Source of the DNA: Endomychus coccineus
Lineage: Eukaryota > Arthropoda > Insecta > Coleoptera > Endomychidae
Direction: 5' to 3'
NCBI GenBank assembly: GCA_958510875.1
Contig: OY294072.1
Coordinates: forward strand, 5,252,501-5,316,500
DNA: 64,000 nt
Shown: piece by piece, positions 38,601 through 51,029 of the stretch
Layout of the letters: each line of letters begins with the position of its first letter
Position numbering within the stretch: position 1 is the first letter of the stretch
The notes under the pieces: generated by a model
Database searches by the model: none
What the model was told of the DNA's origin: nothing
The model's input: only the letters and a program-made list of their open reading frames with translations
Translations under genes and position numbers: made by a program

Positions 38601-41600
38601 GAAATCCAGAAATGTGGGTTCGAATCCCGCCTATGGTTCAATCTTTTACGTTTATTCATCTTTATAATCCCATGTTAAATTATCTAAGTTATCTTCATAA
38701 TTCAGAAAATTTAATTCTATATCTCTTAAGTTACATACACGATAGTGGCCAATTAGGCAAAGAAACTTTAAACTTGTTTATAATTAACCAGAACAATTCT
38801 CAGTCAGTTCTATTGAAATATATAAGAACCGGGATGCTGTCATTTGAATAAGAACTGTCAAGTAACTGCCAACCATAGCAGTACTAACCTACAATCCTTA
38901 CTTCAAAAAACGACTGAACTTCAGATGAATGTGCGTGAATAGTTGATCGATGGTAGGGCATCGAATCGCATTGTGTTCATCAATGATCTACTATCCTTTC
39001 AGAGGTTTATATTTACAAAAATATAAAAATCTAACAGGACCGAAGTGGTGTAATTGGTAAACACCCTGGACTAGAAATCCAGAAATGTGGGTTCGAATCC
39101 CGCCTATGGTTCAATCTTTTACGTTTATTCATCTTTATAATCCTATGTTAAATTATCTAAGTTATCTTCATAATTCAGAAAATTTAATTCTATATCTCTT
39201 AAGTTACATACACGATAGTGGCCAATTAGGCAAAGAAACTTTAAATTTGTTTATAATTAACCAGAACAATTCTCAGTCAGTTCTATTGAAATATATAAGA
39301 ACCGGGATGCTGTCATTTGAATAAGAACTGTCAAGTAACTGCCAACCATAGCAGTACTAATCTACAATCCTTACTTCAAAAAACGACTGAACTTCGGATG
39401 AATGTGCGTGAATAGTTGATCGATGGTAGGGCATCGAATCGCATTGTGTTCATCAATGATCTACTATCCTTTCAGAGGTTTATATTTACAAAAATATAAA
39501 AATCTAACAGGACCGAAGTGGTGTAATTGGTAAACACCCTGGACTAGAAATCCAGAAATGTGGGTTCGAATCCCGCCTATGGTTCAATCTTTTACGTTTA
39601 TTCATCTTTATAATCCTATGTTAAATTATCTAAGTTATCTTCATAATTCAGAAAATTTAATTCTATATCTCTTAAGTTACATACACGATAGTGGCCAATT
39701 AGGCAAAGAAACTTTAAACTTGTTTATAATTAACCAGAACAATTCTCAGTCAGTTCTATTGAAATATATAAGAACCGGGATGCTGTCATTTGAATAAGAA
39801 CTGTCAAGTAACTGCCAACCATAGCAGTACTAACCTACAATCCTTACTTCAAAAAACGACTGAACTTCAGATGAATGTGCGTGAATAGTTGATCGATGGT
39901 AGGGCATCGAATCGCATTGTGTTCATCAATGATCTACTATCCTTTCAGAGGTTTATATTTACAAAAATATAAAAATCTAACAGGACCGAAGTGGTGTAAT
40001 TGGTAAACACCCTGGACTAGAAATCCAGAAATGTGGGTTCGAATCCCGCCTATGGTTCAATCTTTTACGTTTATTCATCTTTATAATCCTATGTTAAATT
40101 ATCTAAGTTATCTTCATAATTCAGAAAATTTAATTCTATATCTCTTAAGTTACATACACGATAGTGGCCAATTAGGCAAAGAAACTTTAAACTTGTTTAT
40201 AATTAACCAGAACAATTCTCAGTCAGTTCTATTGAAATATATAAGAACCGGGATGCTGTCATTTGAATAAGAACTGTCAAGTAACTGCCAACCATAGCAG
40301 TACTAACCTACAATCCTTACTTCAAAAAACGACTGAACTTCAGATGAATGTGCGTGAATAGTTGATCGATGGTAGGGCATCGAATCGCATTGTGTTCATC
40401 AATGATCTACTATCCTTTCAGAGGTTTATATTTACAAAAATATAAAAATCTAACAGGACCGAAGTGGTGTAATTGGTAAACACCCTGGACTAGAAATCCA
40501 GAAATGTGGGTTCGAATCCCGCCTATGGTTCAATCTTTTACGTTTATTCATCTTTATAATCCTATGTTAAATTATCTAAGTTATCTTCATAATTCAGAAA
40601 ATTTAATTCTATATCTCTTAAGTTACATACACGATAGTGGCCAATTAGGCAAAGAAACTTTAAACTTGTTTATAATTAACCAGAACAATTCTCAGTCAGT
40701 TCTATTGAAATATATAAGAACCGGGATGCTGTCATTTGAATAAGAACTGTCAAGTAACTGCCAACCATAGCAGTACTAACCTACAATCCTTACTTCAAAA
40801 AACGACTGAACTTCAGATGAATGTGCGTGAATAGTTGATCGATGGTAGGGCATCGAATCGCATTGTGTTCATCAATGATCTACTATCCTTTCAGAGGTTT
40901 ATATTTACAAAAATATAAAAATCTAACAGGACCGAAGTGGTGTAATTGGTAAACACCCTGGACTAGAAATCCAGAAATGTGGGTTCGAATCCCGCCTATG
41001 GTTCAATCTTTTACGTTTATTCATCTTTATAATCCTATGTTAAATTATCTAAGTTATCTTCATAATTCAGAAAATTTAATTCTATATCTCTTAAGTTACA
41101 TACACGATAGTGGCCAATTAGGCAAAGAAACTTTAAACTTGTTTATAATTAACCAGAACAATTCTCAGTCAGTTCTATTGAAATATATAAGAACCGGGAT
41201 GCTGTCATTTGAATAAGAACTGTCAAGTAACTGCCAACCATAGCAGTACTAACCTACAATCCTTACTTCAAAAAACGACTGAACTTCAGATGAATGTGCG
41301 TGAATAGTTGATCGATGGTAGGGCATCGAATCGCATTGTGTTCATCAATGATCTACTATCCTTTCAGAGGTTTATATTTACAAAAATATAAAAATCTAAC
41401 AGGACCGAAGTGGTGTAATTGGTAAACACCCTGGACTAGAAATCCAGAAATGTGGGTTCGAATCCCGCCTATGGTTCAATCTTTTACGTTTATTCATCTT
41501 TATAATCCTATGTTAAATTATCTAAGTTATCTTCATAATTCAGAAAATTTAATTCTATATCTCTTAAGTTACATACACGATAGTGGCCAATTAGGCAAAG

Positions 41601-44600
41601 AAACTTTAAACTTGTTTATAATTAACCAGAACAATTCTCAGTCAGTTCTATTGAAATATATAAGAACCGGGATGCTGTCATTTGAATAAGAACTGTCAAG
41701 TAACTGCCAACCATAGCAGTACTAACCTACAATCCTTACTTCAAAAAACGACTGAACTTCAGATGAATGTGCGTGAATAGTTGATCGATGGTAGGGCATC
41801 GAATCGCATTGTGTTCATCAATGATCTACTATCCTTTCAGAGGTTTATATTTACAAAAATATATAAATCTAACAGGACCGAAGTGGTGTAATTGGTAAAC
41901 ACCCTGGACTAGAAATCCAGAAATGTGGGTTCGAATCCCGCCTATGGTTCAATCTTTTACGTTTATTCATCTTTATAATCCTATGTTAAATTATCTAAGT
42001 TATCTTCATAATTCAGAAAATTTAATTCTATATCTCTTAAGTTACATACACGATAGTGGCCAATTAGGCAAAGAAACTTTAAACTTGTTTATAATTAACC
42101 AGAACAATTCTCAGTCAGTTCTATTGAAATATATAAGAACCGGGATGCTGTCATTTGAATAAGAACTGTCAAGTAACTGCCAACCATAGCAGTACTAACC
42201 TACAATCCTTACTTCAAAAAACGACTGAACTTCAGATGAATGTGCGTGAATAGTTGATCGATGGTAGGGCATCGAATCGCATTGTGTTCATCAATGATCT
42301 ACTATCCTTTCAGAGGTTTATATTTACAAAAATATAAAAATCTAACAGGACCGAAGTGGTGTAATTGGTAAACACCCTGGACTAGAAATCCAGAAATGTG
42401 GGTTCGAATCCCGCCTATGGTTCAATCTTTTACGTTTATTCATCTTTATAATCCTATGTTAAATTATCTAAGTTATCTTCATAATTCAGAAAATTTAATT
42501 CTATATCTCTTAAGTTACATACACGATAGTGGCCAATTAGGCAAAGAAACTTTAAACTTGTTTATAATTAACCAGAACAATTCTCAGTCAGTTCTATTGA
42601 AATATATAAGAACCGGGATGCTGTCATTTGAATAAGAACTGTCAAGTAACTGCCAACCATAGCAGTACTAACCTACAATCCTTACTTCAAAAAACGACTG
42701 AACTTCAGATGAATGTGCGTGAATAGTTGATCGATGGTAGGGCATCGAATCGCATTGTGTTCATCAATGATCTACTATCCTTTCAGAGGTTTATATTTAC
42801 AAAAATATAAAAATCTAACAGGACCGAAGTGGTGTAATTGGTAAACACCCTGGACTAGAAATCCAGAAATGTGGGTTCGAATCCCGCCTATGGTTCAATC
42901 TTTTACGTTTATTCATCTTTATAATCCTATGTTAAATTATCTAAGTTATCTTCATAATTCAGAAAATTTAATTCTATATCTCTTAAGTTACATACACGAT
43001 AGTGGCCAATTAGGCAAAGAAACTTTAAACTTGTTTATAATCAACCAGAACAATTCTCAGTCAGTTCTATTGAAATATATAAGAACCGGGATGCTGTCAT
43101 TTGAATAAGAACTGTCAAGTAACTGCCAACCATAGCAGTACTAACCTACAATCCTTACTTCAAAAAACGACTGAACTTCAGATGAATGTGCGTGAATAGT
43201 TGATCGATGGTAGGGCATCGAATCGCATTGTGTTCATCAATGATCTACTATCCTTTCAGAGGTTTATATTTACAAAAATATAAAAATCTAACAGGACCGA
43301 AGTGGTGTAATTGGTAAACACCCTGGACTAGAAATCCAGAAATGTGGGTTCGAATCCCGCCTATGGTTCAATCTTTTACGTTTATTCATCTTTATAATCC
43401 TATCTTAAATTATCTAAGTTATCTTCATAATTCAGAAAATTTAATTCTATATCTCTTAAGTTACATACACGATAGTGGCCAATTAGGCAAAGAAACTTTA
43501 AACTTGTTTATAATTAACCAGAACAATTCTCAGTCAGTTCTATTGAAATATATAAGAACCGGGATGCTGTCATTTGAATAAGAACTGTCAAGTAACTGCC
43601 AACCATAGCAGTACTAACCTACAATCCTTACTTCAAAAAACGACTGAACTTCAGATGAATGTGCGTGAATAGTTGATCGATGGTAGGGCATCGAATCGCA
43701 TTGTGTTCATCAATGATCTACTATCCTTTCAGAGGTTTATATTTACAAAAATATAAAAATCTAACAGGACCGAAGTGGTGTAATTGGTAAACACCCTGGA
43801 CTAGAAATCCAGAAATGTGGGTTCGAATCCCGCCTATGGTTCAATCTTTTACGTTTATTCATCTTTATAATCCCATGTTAAATTATCTAAGTTATCTTCA
43901 TAATTCAGAAAATTTAATTCTATATCTCTTAAGTTACATACACGATAGTGGCCAATTAGGCAAAGAAACTTTAAACTTGTTTATAATTAACCAGAACAAT
44001 TCTCAGTCAGTTCTATTGAAATATATAAGAACCGGGATGCTGTCATTTGAATAAGAACTGTCAAGTAACTGCCAACCATAGCAGTACTAACCTACAATCC
44101 TTACTTCAAAAAACGACTGAACTTCAGATGAATGTGCGTGAATAGTTGATCGATGGTAGGGCATCGAATCGCATTGTGTTCATCAATGATCTACTATCCT
44201 TTCAGAGGTTTATATTTACAAAAATATAAAAATCTAACAGGACCGAAGTGGTGTAATTGGTAAACACCCTGGACTAGAAATCCAGAAATGTGGGTTCGAA
44301 TCCCGCCTATGGTTCAATCTTTTACGTTTATTCATCTTTATAATCCTATGTTAAATTATCTAAGTTATCTTCATAATTCAGAAAATTTAATTCTATATCT
44401 CTTAAGTTACATACACGATAGTGGCCAATTAGGCAAAGAAACTTTAAACTTGTTTATAATTAACCAGAACAATTCTCAGTCAGTTCTATTGAAATATTTA
44501 AGAACCGGGATGCTGTCATTTGAATAAGAACTGTCAAGTAACTGCGAACCATAGCAGTACTAACCTACAATCCTTACTTCAAAAAACGACTGAACTTCAG

Positions 44601-45660
44601 ATGAATGTGCGTGAATAGTTGATCGATGGTAGGGCATCGAATCGCATTGTGTTCATCAATGATCTACTATCCTTTCAGAGGTTTATATTTACAAAAATAT
44701 AAAAATCTAACAGGACCGAAGTGGTGTAATTGGTAAACACCCTGGACTAGAAATCCAGAAATGTGGGTTCGAATCCCGCCTATGGTTCAATCTTTTACGT
44801 TTATTCATCTTTATAATCCCATGTTAAATTATCTAAGTTATCTTCATAATTCAGAAAATTTAATTCTATATCTCTTAAGTTACATACACGATAGTGGCCA
44901 ATTAGGCAAAGAAACTTTAAACTTGTTTATAATTAACCAGAACAATTCTCAGTCAGTTCTATTGAAATATATAAGAACCGGGATGCTGTCATTTGAATAA
45001 GAACTGTCAAGTAACTGCCAACCATAGCAGTACTAACCTACAATCCTTACTTCAAAAAACGACTGAACTTCAGATGAATGTGCGTGAATAGTTGATCGAT
45101 GGTAGGGCATCGAATCGCATTGTGTTCATCAATGATCTACTATCCTTTCAGAGGTTTATATTTACAAAAATATAAAAATCTAACAGGACCGAAGTGGTGT
45201 AATTGGTAAACACCCTGGACTAGAAATCCAGAAATGTGGGTTCGAATCCCGCCTATGGTTCAATCTTTTACGTTTATTCATCTTTATAATCCTATGTTAA
45301 ATTATCTAAGTTATCTTCATAATTCAGAAAATTTAATTCTATATCTCTTAAGTTACATACACGATAGTGGCCAATTAGGCAAAGAAACTTTAAACTTGTT
45401 TATAATTAACCAGAACAATTCTCAGTCAGTTCTATGGAAATATATAAGAACCGGGATGCTGTCATTTGAATAAGAACTGTCAAGTAACTGCCAACCATAG
45501 CAGTACTAACCTACAATCCTTACTTCAAAAAACGACCGAACTTCAGATGAATGTGCGTGAATAGTTGATCGATGGTAGGGCATCGAATCGCATTGTGTTC
45601 ATCAATGATCTACTATCCTTTCAGAGGTTTATATTTACAAAAATATAAAAATCTAACAGG

Positions 45661-45733
45661 ACCGAAGTGGTGTAATTGGTAAACACCCTGGACTAGAAAT
45701 TCAGAAATGTGGGTTCGAATCCCGCCTATGGTT
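45661..45733 (+). tRNA. last tRNA-like copy of the right array
   Basis: Carries the TTCAG anticodon-stem variant. Its downstream flank runs only to CTTAAGTTA before the TA tract, the same truncation point as the left arm of the 10.8-kb palindrome. Confidence 0.6.
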
Positions 45734-45825
45734 CAATCTTTTACGTTTATTCATCTTTATAATCCTATGTTAAATTATCTAAGTTATCTTCATAATTCAG
45801 AAAATTTAATTCTATATCTCTTAAG

Positions 45826-45826
<1 letters not shown>

Positions 45827-45897
<71 letters not shown>
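45827..45897. repeat. (TA)n tract at right edge of the array
   Basis: About 35 TA repeats, followed by TATTCTTTTGTTGATATTCT, the same R1 start as after the TA tract at 17,621-17,733 and in the same orientation. Confidence 0.95.
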
Positions 45898-45899
<2 letters not shown>

Positions 45900-46213
45900 T
45901 TTTGTTGATATTCTTGAACCATTCGTAATATTTGTATGTTTTCTTGGTATATTGGTTCGTATATATACTGATAATGAAATAAAAATTCTGTTATGACGTT
46001 TCGACAACGTTTATTGCCTTTATCAAAATTGTTAATTGAATTAGTGTTTCCATGTAATTTAGAAAAGAATAGATGATTTCGATTAATGAAATGCGTCTGC
46101 AGCCGACTTGTGTTTTAAGATCCAATTAAAACTGCAGAAAACATTGGATCGGTTGTGTGTGAAAGAGTAATGTATGGCTAACTACAATTTGAAATAGATT
46201 GAATTTGATTAAA
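45898..46213 (-). repeat. R1 repeat, minus copy
   Basis: R1 is a dispersed repeat of about 330 bp with no coding frame. On its own strand it contains TTACTCTTTCACACACAACC, then CATGGAAACACTAATTC, then TTGATAA plus a GGCAAT/GTTGTC hairpin and GAAACGTC (a hammerhead-like core at 45,998-46,027, minus), and ends in GTATATATACGAACCAATAT. PLE pseudo-LTRs have this make-up, so R1 is probably a solo PLE 3' piece. Together with the next copy it forms a palindrome centred near 46,235. Confidence 0.7.
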
Positions 46214-46255
46214 TACAAGACATTCCAATATAGTATATTGGAATTGATTAAATAC

Positions 46256-46590
46256 AAGACATTCCAATATTGTATATTGGAATGTCTTGTATTTAATCAA
46301 ATTCAATCTATTTCGAATTGTAGTTAGCCATACATTACTCTTTCACACACAACCGATCCAATGTTTTCTGCAGTTTTAATTGGATCTTAAAACACAAGTC
46401 GGATGCAGACGCATTTCATTAATCGAAATCATCTATTCTTTTCTAAATTACATGGAAACACTAATTCAATTAACAATTTTGATAAAGGCAATAAACATTG
46501 TCGAAACGTCAAAACAGATTTTTTATTTCATTATCAGTATATATACGAACCAATATACCAAGAAAACATACAAATATTACAAATGGTTCA
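46256..46590 (+). repeat. R1 repeat, plus copy
   Basis: Reverse-complement partner of 45,898-46,213, differing at a handful of positions. Its hammerhead-like core is at 46,478-46,507. The 40-bp centre between the two copies contains ATTCCAATA with TATTGGAAT motifs, itself palindromic. Confidence 0.7.
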
Positions 46591-47311
46591 TGAATATCAA
46601 CAATGGTGCAGCAAAAAGTCATCTCCCAGAAGGAGTGGAAAAATATAAGTTTTCTTCGCGTATATTGGATTACTTTCCAATGTAGATGTCGAATCTGGTC
46701 AAAAATGATAAACTTTTAATTTTGATTTTCAGATAATTTCATATCTTTAGGTACTCCAACTGAATCACGATCCTTGAATCATCCGAACGAATATTTCATC
46801 ATGCAAATCGCAGCTTTAGGTCCTCTTGTATATACGAATTATACGAATTACAGTATATCCGTAGCCCAACAGTGTTGTTACATTTTACGTATTTACGGGG
46901 TTCATTCAAAGAGCATCTATGTTTCACATGGTCGTGGGTCGGTGATTCACGAGGTATCTTGTGTAGATAAGATATGTATTGAAACTACCTATACAACTTA
47001 ACAAACTCATAAGCTTATGTGTAGACTCCTTTTATGTATTGAATGTAATTATATTTTACTATAGTTCTGAATAATTGTTCATTTGAGGTTATATTTTCAT
47101 ACGTTAAGGTACAAAGTTCAGGAATTGAATAAACATTATACCGCCAAAATATGAAACACAATTGGTCACAAATTTGACGATTCTTTTAATGATTCTTGAA
47201 TGTCTGATATATTTTCCCAATATCAGTTAACACTACACTATATATTACTGTTGTAACAATACAATTTTTTTCGTTTGAGCACAAAAGAAGGGTTCACTCT
47301 ACTACTGTGAA
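46591..47311. other. unassigned interval
   Basis: AT-rich; no supported gene. The open frames seen at 46,403-46,685 are translations of R1 and its flank. Confidence 0.4.
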
Positions 47312-48366
47312 GTGTCTGATTTACGAGTATTTCAAATCGAATCAAATTAGTCTCTGGTGATTGTGGTCAAAAGCATGTAGGTGTATAGTGAACAATAGCT
47401 TAAAGTTGGGTAAGAAAATAATATTTTTCACGGAATTACTATATTTTCAAGTAGTTTCGAAATTATTATTAATCCACAAATTATTTATATTTTATATTTA
47501 TAACTTGTATTGCTGTAACTGTGATGAAGGTATTTTTTATATATCTTAATCTGAAACTATCGAAAGTGACATTAATTTCCTCCTGAATAGTAGACTCCCG
47601 CAGATAGTTAATCTTGAAAAATCTTGGCTTCCGGATGGATTCCGCCTCACAATAGCACGACTTGGTGTCAACTTTTCGTCAACCATTACAGGTGGCATCT
47701 TCACGGAAGGCTTGAGGCTTGAACTGGAACTGATTCTACTGATTTCTGTAGCCGTATTTATTTTATGTGAAATCCTTCACGCTACACAGCTCACTGCCTT
47801 CATTCCGATGATAAACTCCGTTCTGGTACCAGACTTTGCCGTTGTGTGTCTAATTTACGAGTATTTCAAATCGAATAAAATTAGTTTCTAGTAATTGTAG
47901 TCGAAAGCATGTGTGTAGTGTAGTAAACAGTAGCTTAAAATTAGGTAAGAAAATAACATTTTTCACGGAATGACTATGTTTTTCAAGTAGTTTCGGAATT
48001 ATTATTGATCCACAAATTATTTATATTTTATATTTATAACGCAACACCTACTTGTGTTGCTGTAACTGTGATGAAGGTATTAACGAAAGTGACATTAATT
48101 TCCTCCTGAATAGTAGACTCCCGCAGATAGTTAATCTTGAAAAATCTTGGCTTCCGGATGGATTCCGCGTCACAATAGCAAGACTTGGCGCCAACGTTTC
48201 GTCAACCATTACAGGTGACATCTTCATGGAAGGCTTGAGGCTTGAACTGAAACTGATTCTACTGGTTTCTGTAGCCGTATTCATTTTATGGGAAATCCTT
48301 CACGCTACACAGTTTACTGCCTTCCGGTGGTGAACTCCGTTCTGGTACCTGATCCTGCCGTTTAGT
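47312..48366 (-). repeat. 533-bp tandem duplication, PLE-C 3' region
   Basis: Copy A starts GTGTCTGATTTACGAG at 47,312 and copy B starts GTGTCTAATTTACGAG at 47,845. The content is the minus-strand 3' end of a third PLE family: the run with CTGTAGCCGTATT, AATCCTTCACGCTAC and AACTCCGTTCTGGTACC, plus a hammerhead-like core in each copy (47,672-47,704 and 48,196-48,228). Confidence 0.8.
48196..48228 (-). ncRNA. hammerhead-like core of PLE-C
   Basis: Minus strand: ATGAAGA, one T, a GTCA-CC/GG-T-TGAC hairpin, GAAACG. Plus-strand relatives at 49,513-49,546 and 50,462-50,494 keep CTGAAGA exactly but have lost the G of GAAAC. As in PLE-A, one extra base precedes stem II. Confidence 0.35.
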
Positions 48367-49258
48367 GATTATGTGCGAAGTGAAGTTTTCGAAGATGGGT
48401 TTCAAAATGTTGGGAAGGTAATATCCTGAGTCACGGTTTAGATTATTTGGATGTTTTAGGATTGCAATAGCTTCAAGGGTTTTTCGCTGATGAAAGTGTG
48501 TGACTCGGGCTAGGATTTTAGTATGTTCGAAAAGGATCTGATGATATGTGTCAAACTTGTGTTCCGCAAAAGCAGATCTACGGGTATCACGAAGCCTTGT
48601 ACAGCGCTAATGTTCTTTCACACTGTACGACCTGTTTCACCAATGTAGACTTTACCGCAATAACAGGGACATATCTAAACTAACATTTCGTCTTGAGAAC
48701 AGATGAGTCAATAGCATCTTGCTCAAAAGTTTCCATAAAGATATAAGCTATCACCGGAGAAAATGGGGAATCCATGGCAGCTCCCGAGAACTGCTCATAA
48801 AACTTGCCATCCTACAGAAGATATGTGGAAGATAGACAAAAATCAGTTGACGGTAGTAAGTTCATTGAAATGTTTTTGCAGGTAACAGTTGAGAAATTAT
48901 GGAAAGTGTGTCTGGAATGGGAACATTGGTAAGAGTGACTCGACGTGGAAAGTGACGACCAAATCGTCGGTGTCATTTTTTAGCGTTTGGAATTTTTCAA
49001 CGAAATAAGAGGAATTAGGATAAAACTGTTGGAATTACTTACAAGAGGTTTGAGAATATATGACAGATATCAAGAGTTCATAAGTGTGGGATCCGATAAT
49101 GAAGAAAATTGGTCCAAGGGGAACTGAGGGCTTATGTATTTTAGGCAAATCATACAACTTCTTGAGGGATAAGAATTGTTTCTTCTTGCGGAACCCAAGT
49201 TAGACCGTAGTGAACAAATCCTCTTCGAAAATACAAAAAATCCTAGCCAGAGCCCCAC
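48367..49258 (-). pseudogene. Penelope-like element PLE-C, RT and GIY-YIG remains
   Basis: Minus strand, in shifting frames. Near 49,080-49,190 are remains of the conserved PLE region before motif A (LPKIHKP-like, PL.PI). Near 48,730-48,850 are QDGKFYEQFSGAAMDSP and FSPVIAYIFMETFEQDAID, an RT motif B block. Near 48,610-48,680 is CYCGKVYIGETGRT-like sequence, the GIY-YIG core. Near 48,400-48,600 are RRSAFAEHKFDT and RKTLEAIAILKHP, with the conserved Glu. This family differs from PLE-A and PLE-B in sequence. Many stops and frame changes. Confidence 0.75.
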
Positions 49259-49620
49259 ACTTCTATCAGTGAAAAATCCTTCAAGCTATAGAAATGCTAA
49301 AACATCCAAATAATCCAAAATGTGACTCAGGATATCACTTTCTAAACATTTGGGAACCCATCCCCGAAAATTCCACTTCGCACATGATCACGCAACGGCA
49401 ATGTCAATCGCCAGAACGGAATGAATCACCGGAACAAGAGCAGAATTTCCCTACGATAAATACGGCTACAGAAACAAGTATAATTAGTTTCAGTTCGAGC
49501 CTCACATCAGCCCTGAAGATGCCACCTGCAATGGTTGGCAAAACGTCGGCATCAATTCATGCTATCGTGACGCGGAATGCATCCGGAAATCAAGAATCTC
49601 CATTAATTTCCTCTTTTTTT
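49259..49620 (+). pseudogene. PLE-C C-terminus and 3' region, inverted partner
   Basis: Immediately after the minus-strand RT remains, the plus strand encodes LQAIEMLKHPNNPKCDSGYH, the same endonuclease C-terminus as at 48,400-48,470 minus. The 3' non-coding region follows, with a CTGAAGA box at 49,513. The fusion point is near 49,235-49,260. This is the same head-to-head layout as PLE-B at 7,510. Confidence 0.7.
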
Positions 49621-50330
49621 TATACAGTGTTTTTCCAATAGATTAATGACCAAACGTAAACCACCATTATTTTGAGTTGAATTGAAAAACGTATCAAGAA
49701 ATGTCTTGAATTGGATTTTTACTTTCAAGATGATGGAAAGTGATTCTCCCTGTAAGTTGTTGTTGTTCATAGGTATCGAAACTAAACAGAAAATATTAGT
49801 AGTTTTGTAAAGATAATTTTATTGTCAAATGTTGACCGATAATATGAACTTAGACACTAATACAGGATAATTCATAGGGTCGTAGGGTCATAAGTGTGAT
49901 GAGGTTAACTGATGTGGATAAAAGTGGTTATAAGTTAACCATAAGTGATGAGTCTATCGACTTCCGTTATTATGATACATAATGATCGTAACTTTCAAAA
50001 GAACCGATATATCTAACTCAACTGGTCGAGATCTTTTACTCATCTTACTTAACAATCCGTATAGATCAAAATTAAATTCAGTTCTGGAATAAGGAAAGAC
50101 AATATTTTCAATGTATTAACAACATGTGTAGCATAATTATTAAAATCTGAGTAGTTTGGGCAGAATCGAATGTTTATTCGAATGCATAGAATCGGATATT
50201 CCGAATTAGAATTCTGTCGAGAATCGAATTATTATTCGAATACAGGAGTATTTGACTACTTCAATAAGAATCAGATGCATCCGAAAACTTTCATAATTTG
50301 CATTCGAATACTTCTATCACTACTACCAAG
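49621..50330. other. unassigned interval
   Basis: No gene supported. Around 50,165-50,310 the word ATTCGAAT or GAATCGAA recurs in both orientations, giving small inverted repeats. Confidence 0.4.
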
Positions 50331-50580
50331 TACAGGTGCCAGAACGGAGTTAACCACCGGTAAAAGGCAGTAAAATTTGTAGCGTGAAGGATTTTTTTCC
50401 TACAATAAATACCGCTACAGAAGCCAGTAGAATCAGTTGCAATTCAAGCGTCAAGTCGGCCCTGAAGATGTCACCAGTAGTGGTTGATAAAACGTCGGCA
50501 TCAAGTCCTGATATTGTGACGCGGAAATCATCCGGAAACCAAGATTTTTCGAAATTCGCAGTCGGAATGTATTTTATGTT
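50331..50580 (+). mobile_element. PLE-C 3' end fragment
   Basis: Plus-strand copy of the PLE-C 3' region only: GCCAGAACGGAGTTAACCAC, GCGTGAAGGATT, ATAAATACCGCTACAGAAG, then CTGAAGA at 50,462 and AAACGTCGGCATCAAG. No coding part is attached. Confidence 0.75.
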
Positions 50581-50957
50581 GATATAAATTATACGTACTT
50601 TGTGATAATAATAACCAATAATAAACAAAATCTCAAATATATGACGTTTACGTTTCACTTATTTTTGATGTTTTCTTCTGGTGTCATTCAAAAAAAATCC
50701 TTTCTAATCTATAAATACTGTTCTTGCTTCTGTATATAGAAAACACCGACATAGTTCATTAATTTTTATTGATGAAATTATTCCAATTACATATATGTTA
50801 TGATATTATTAGCAGGGAATTGTGGTATAAGTCGTTTGCAACAATGTACAATCACATTCGAAATATCAACACCTAATCAATAAGTTGAACTACCTAGTAT
50901 TTGAACATCTTTGTTTATGGAATTAGAATTTTGCAATCAAATAGGTTGAAATTCGGA
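50581..50957. other. unassigned interval
   Basis: AT-rich, nothing recognised. Confidence 0.4.
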
Positions 50958-50963
50958 ATGGTC

Positions 50964-51029
50964 GATTTGATTTGAACACGAGCCTTTTCGTCCACTAGAC
51001 TGATTCTACCAACTGAGCTACGGGGATGA
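50964..51029 (-). mobile_element. tRNA-derived SINE-like head (Pol III promoter), degenerate
   Basis: On the minus strand, TAGCTCAGTTGG (51,009-51,020) is a perfect A box and GTTCAAATC (50,969-50,977) a recognisable B box, 31 bases apart as in tRNA genes. The anticodon arm has an over-long loop and the acceptor and T-stems do not pair, so it is not a functional tRNA. A decayed SINE head or tRNA pseudogene is likely. It is unrelated to the array tRNA. Confidence 0.55.

Larger units (their letters stand above)
25771..45826 (+). repeat. right array: 43 tandem 473-bp units with plus-strand tRNA-like genes
   Basis: Exact 473-bp period. The tRNA-like genes begin at 25,795 and every 473 bp up to 45,661, 73 nt each, with TTTT at +79 to +82. 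Unit order on the plus strand: TA-rich 5' flank, tRNA, T4, about 180 bp ending at the conserved CTTAAGTTACATACACGATAG region, then AACCAGAACAATTCTCAGTC, GAACCGGGATGCTGTC, GCCAACCATAGCAGTAC and GGTAGGGCATCGAATCGC. Units differ by 0-8 substitutions. Shared rare variants show internal block duplication (see 31,238 and 34,076). The last unit stops at CTTAAGTTA and runs into (TA)n. Confidence 0.95.

Noticed and set aside
18307..45473. A 79-codon frame (starting MWVRIPPMV) present in almost every array unit
   Set aside because: Its ATG lies in the variable loop/T-arm of the tRNA-like gene, units are nearly identical by homogenisation, and the few substitutions are mostly amino-acid changing. No sign of coding constraint.
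17911..45826. CRISPR array
   Set aside because: The repeats are 473 bp with no variable spacers, and the context is eukaryotic.
47361..48333. Open frames in the 533-bp duplication
   Set aside because: They lie in the non-coding 3' region of PLE-C and are not preserved between the two copies.
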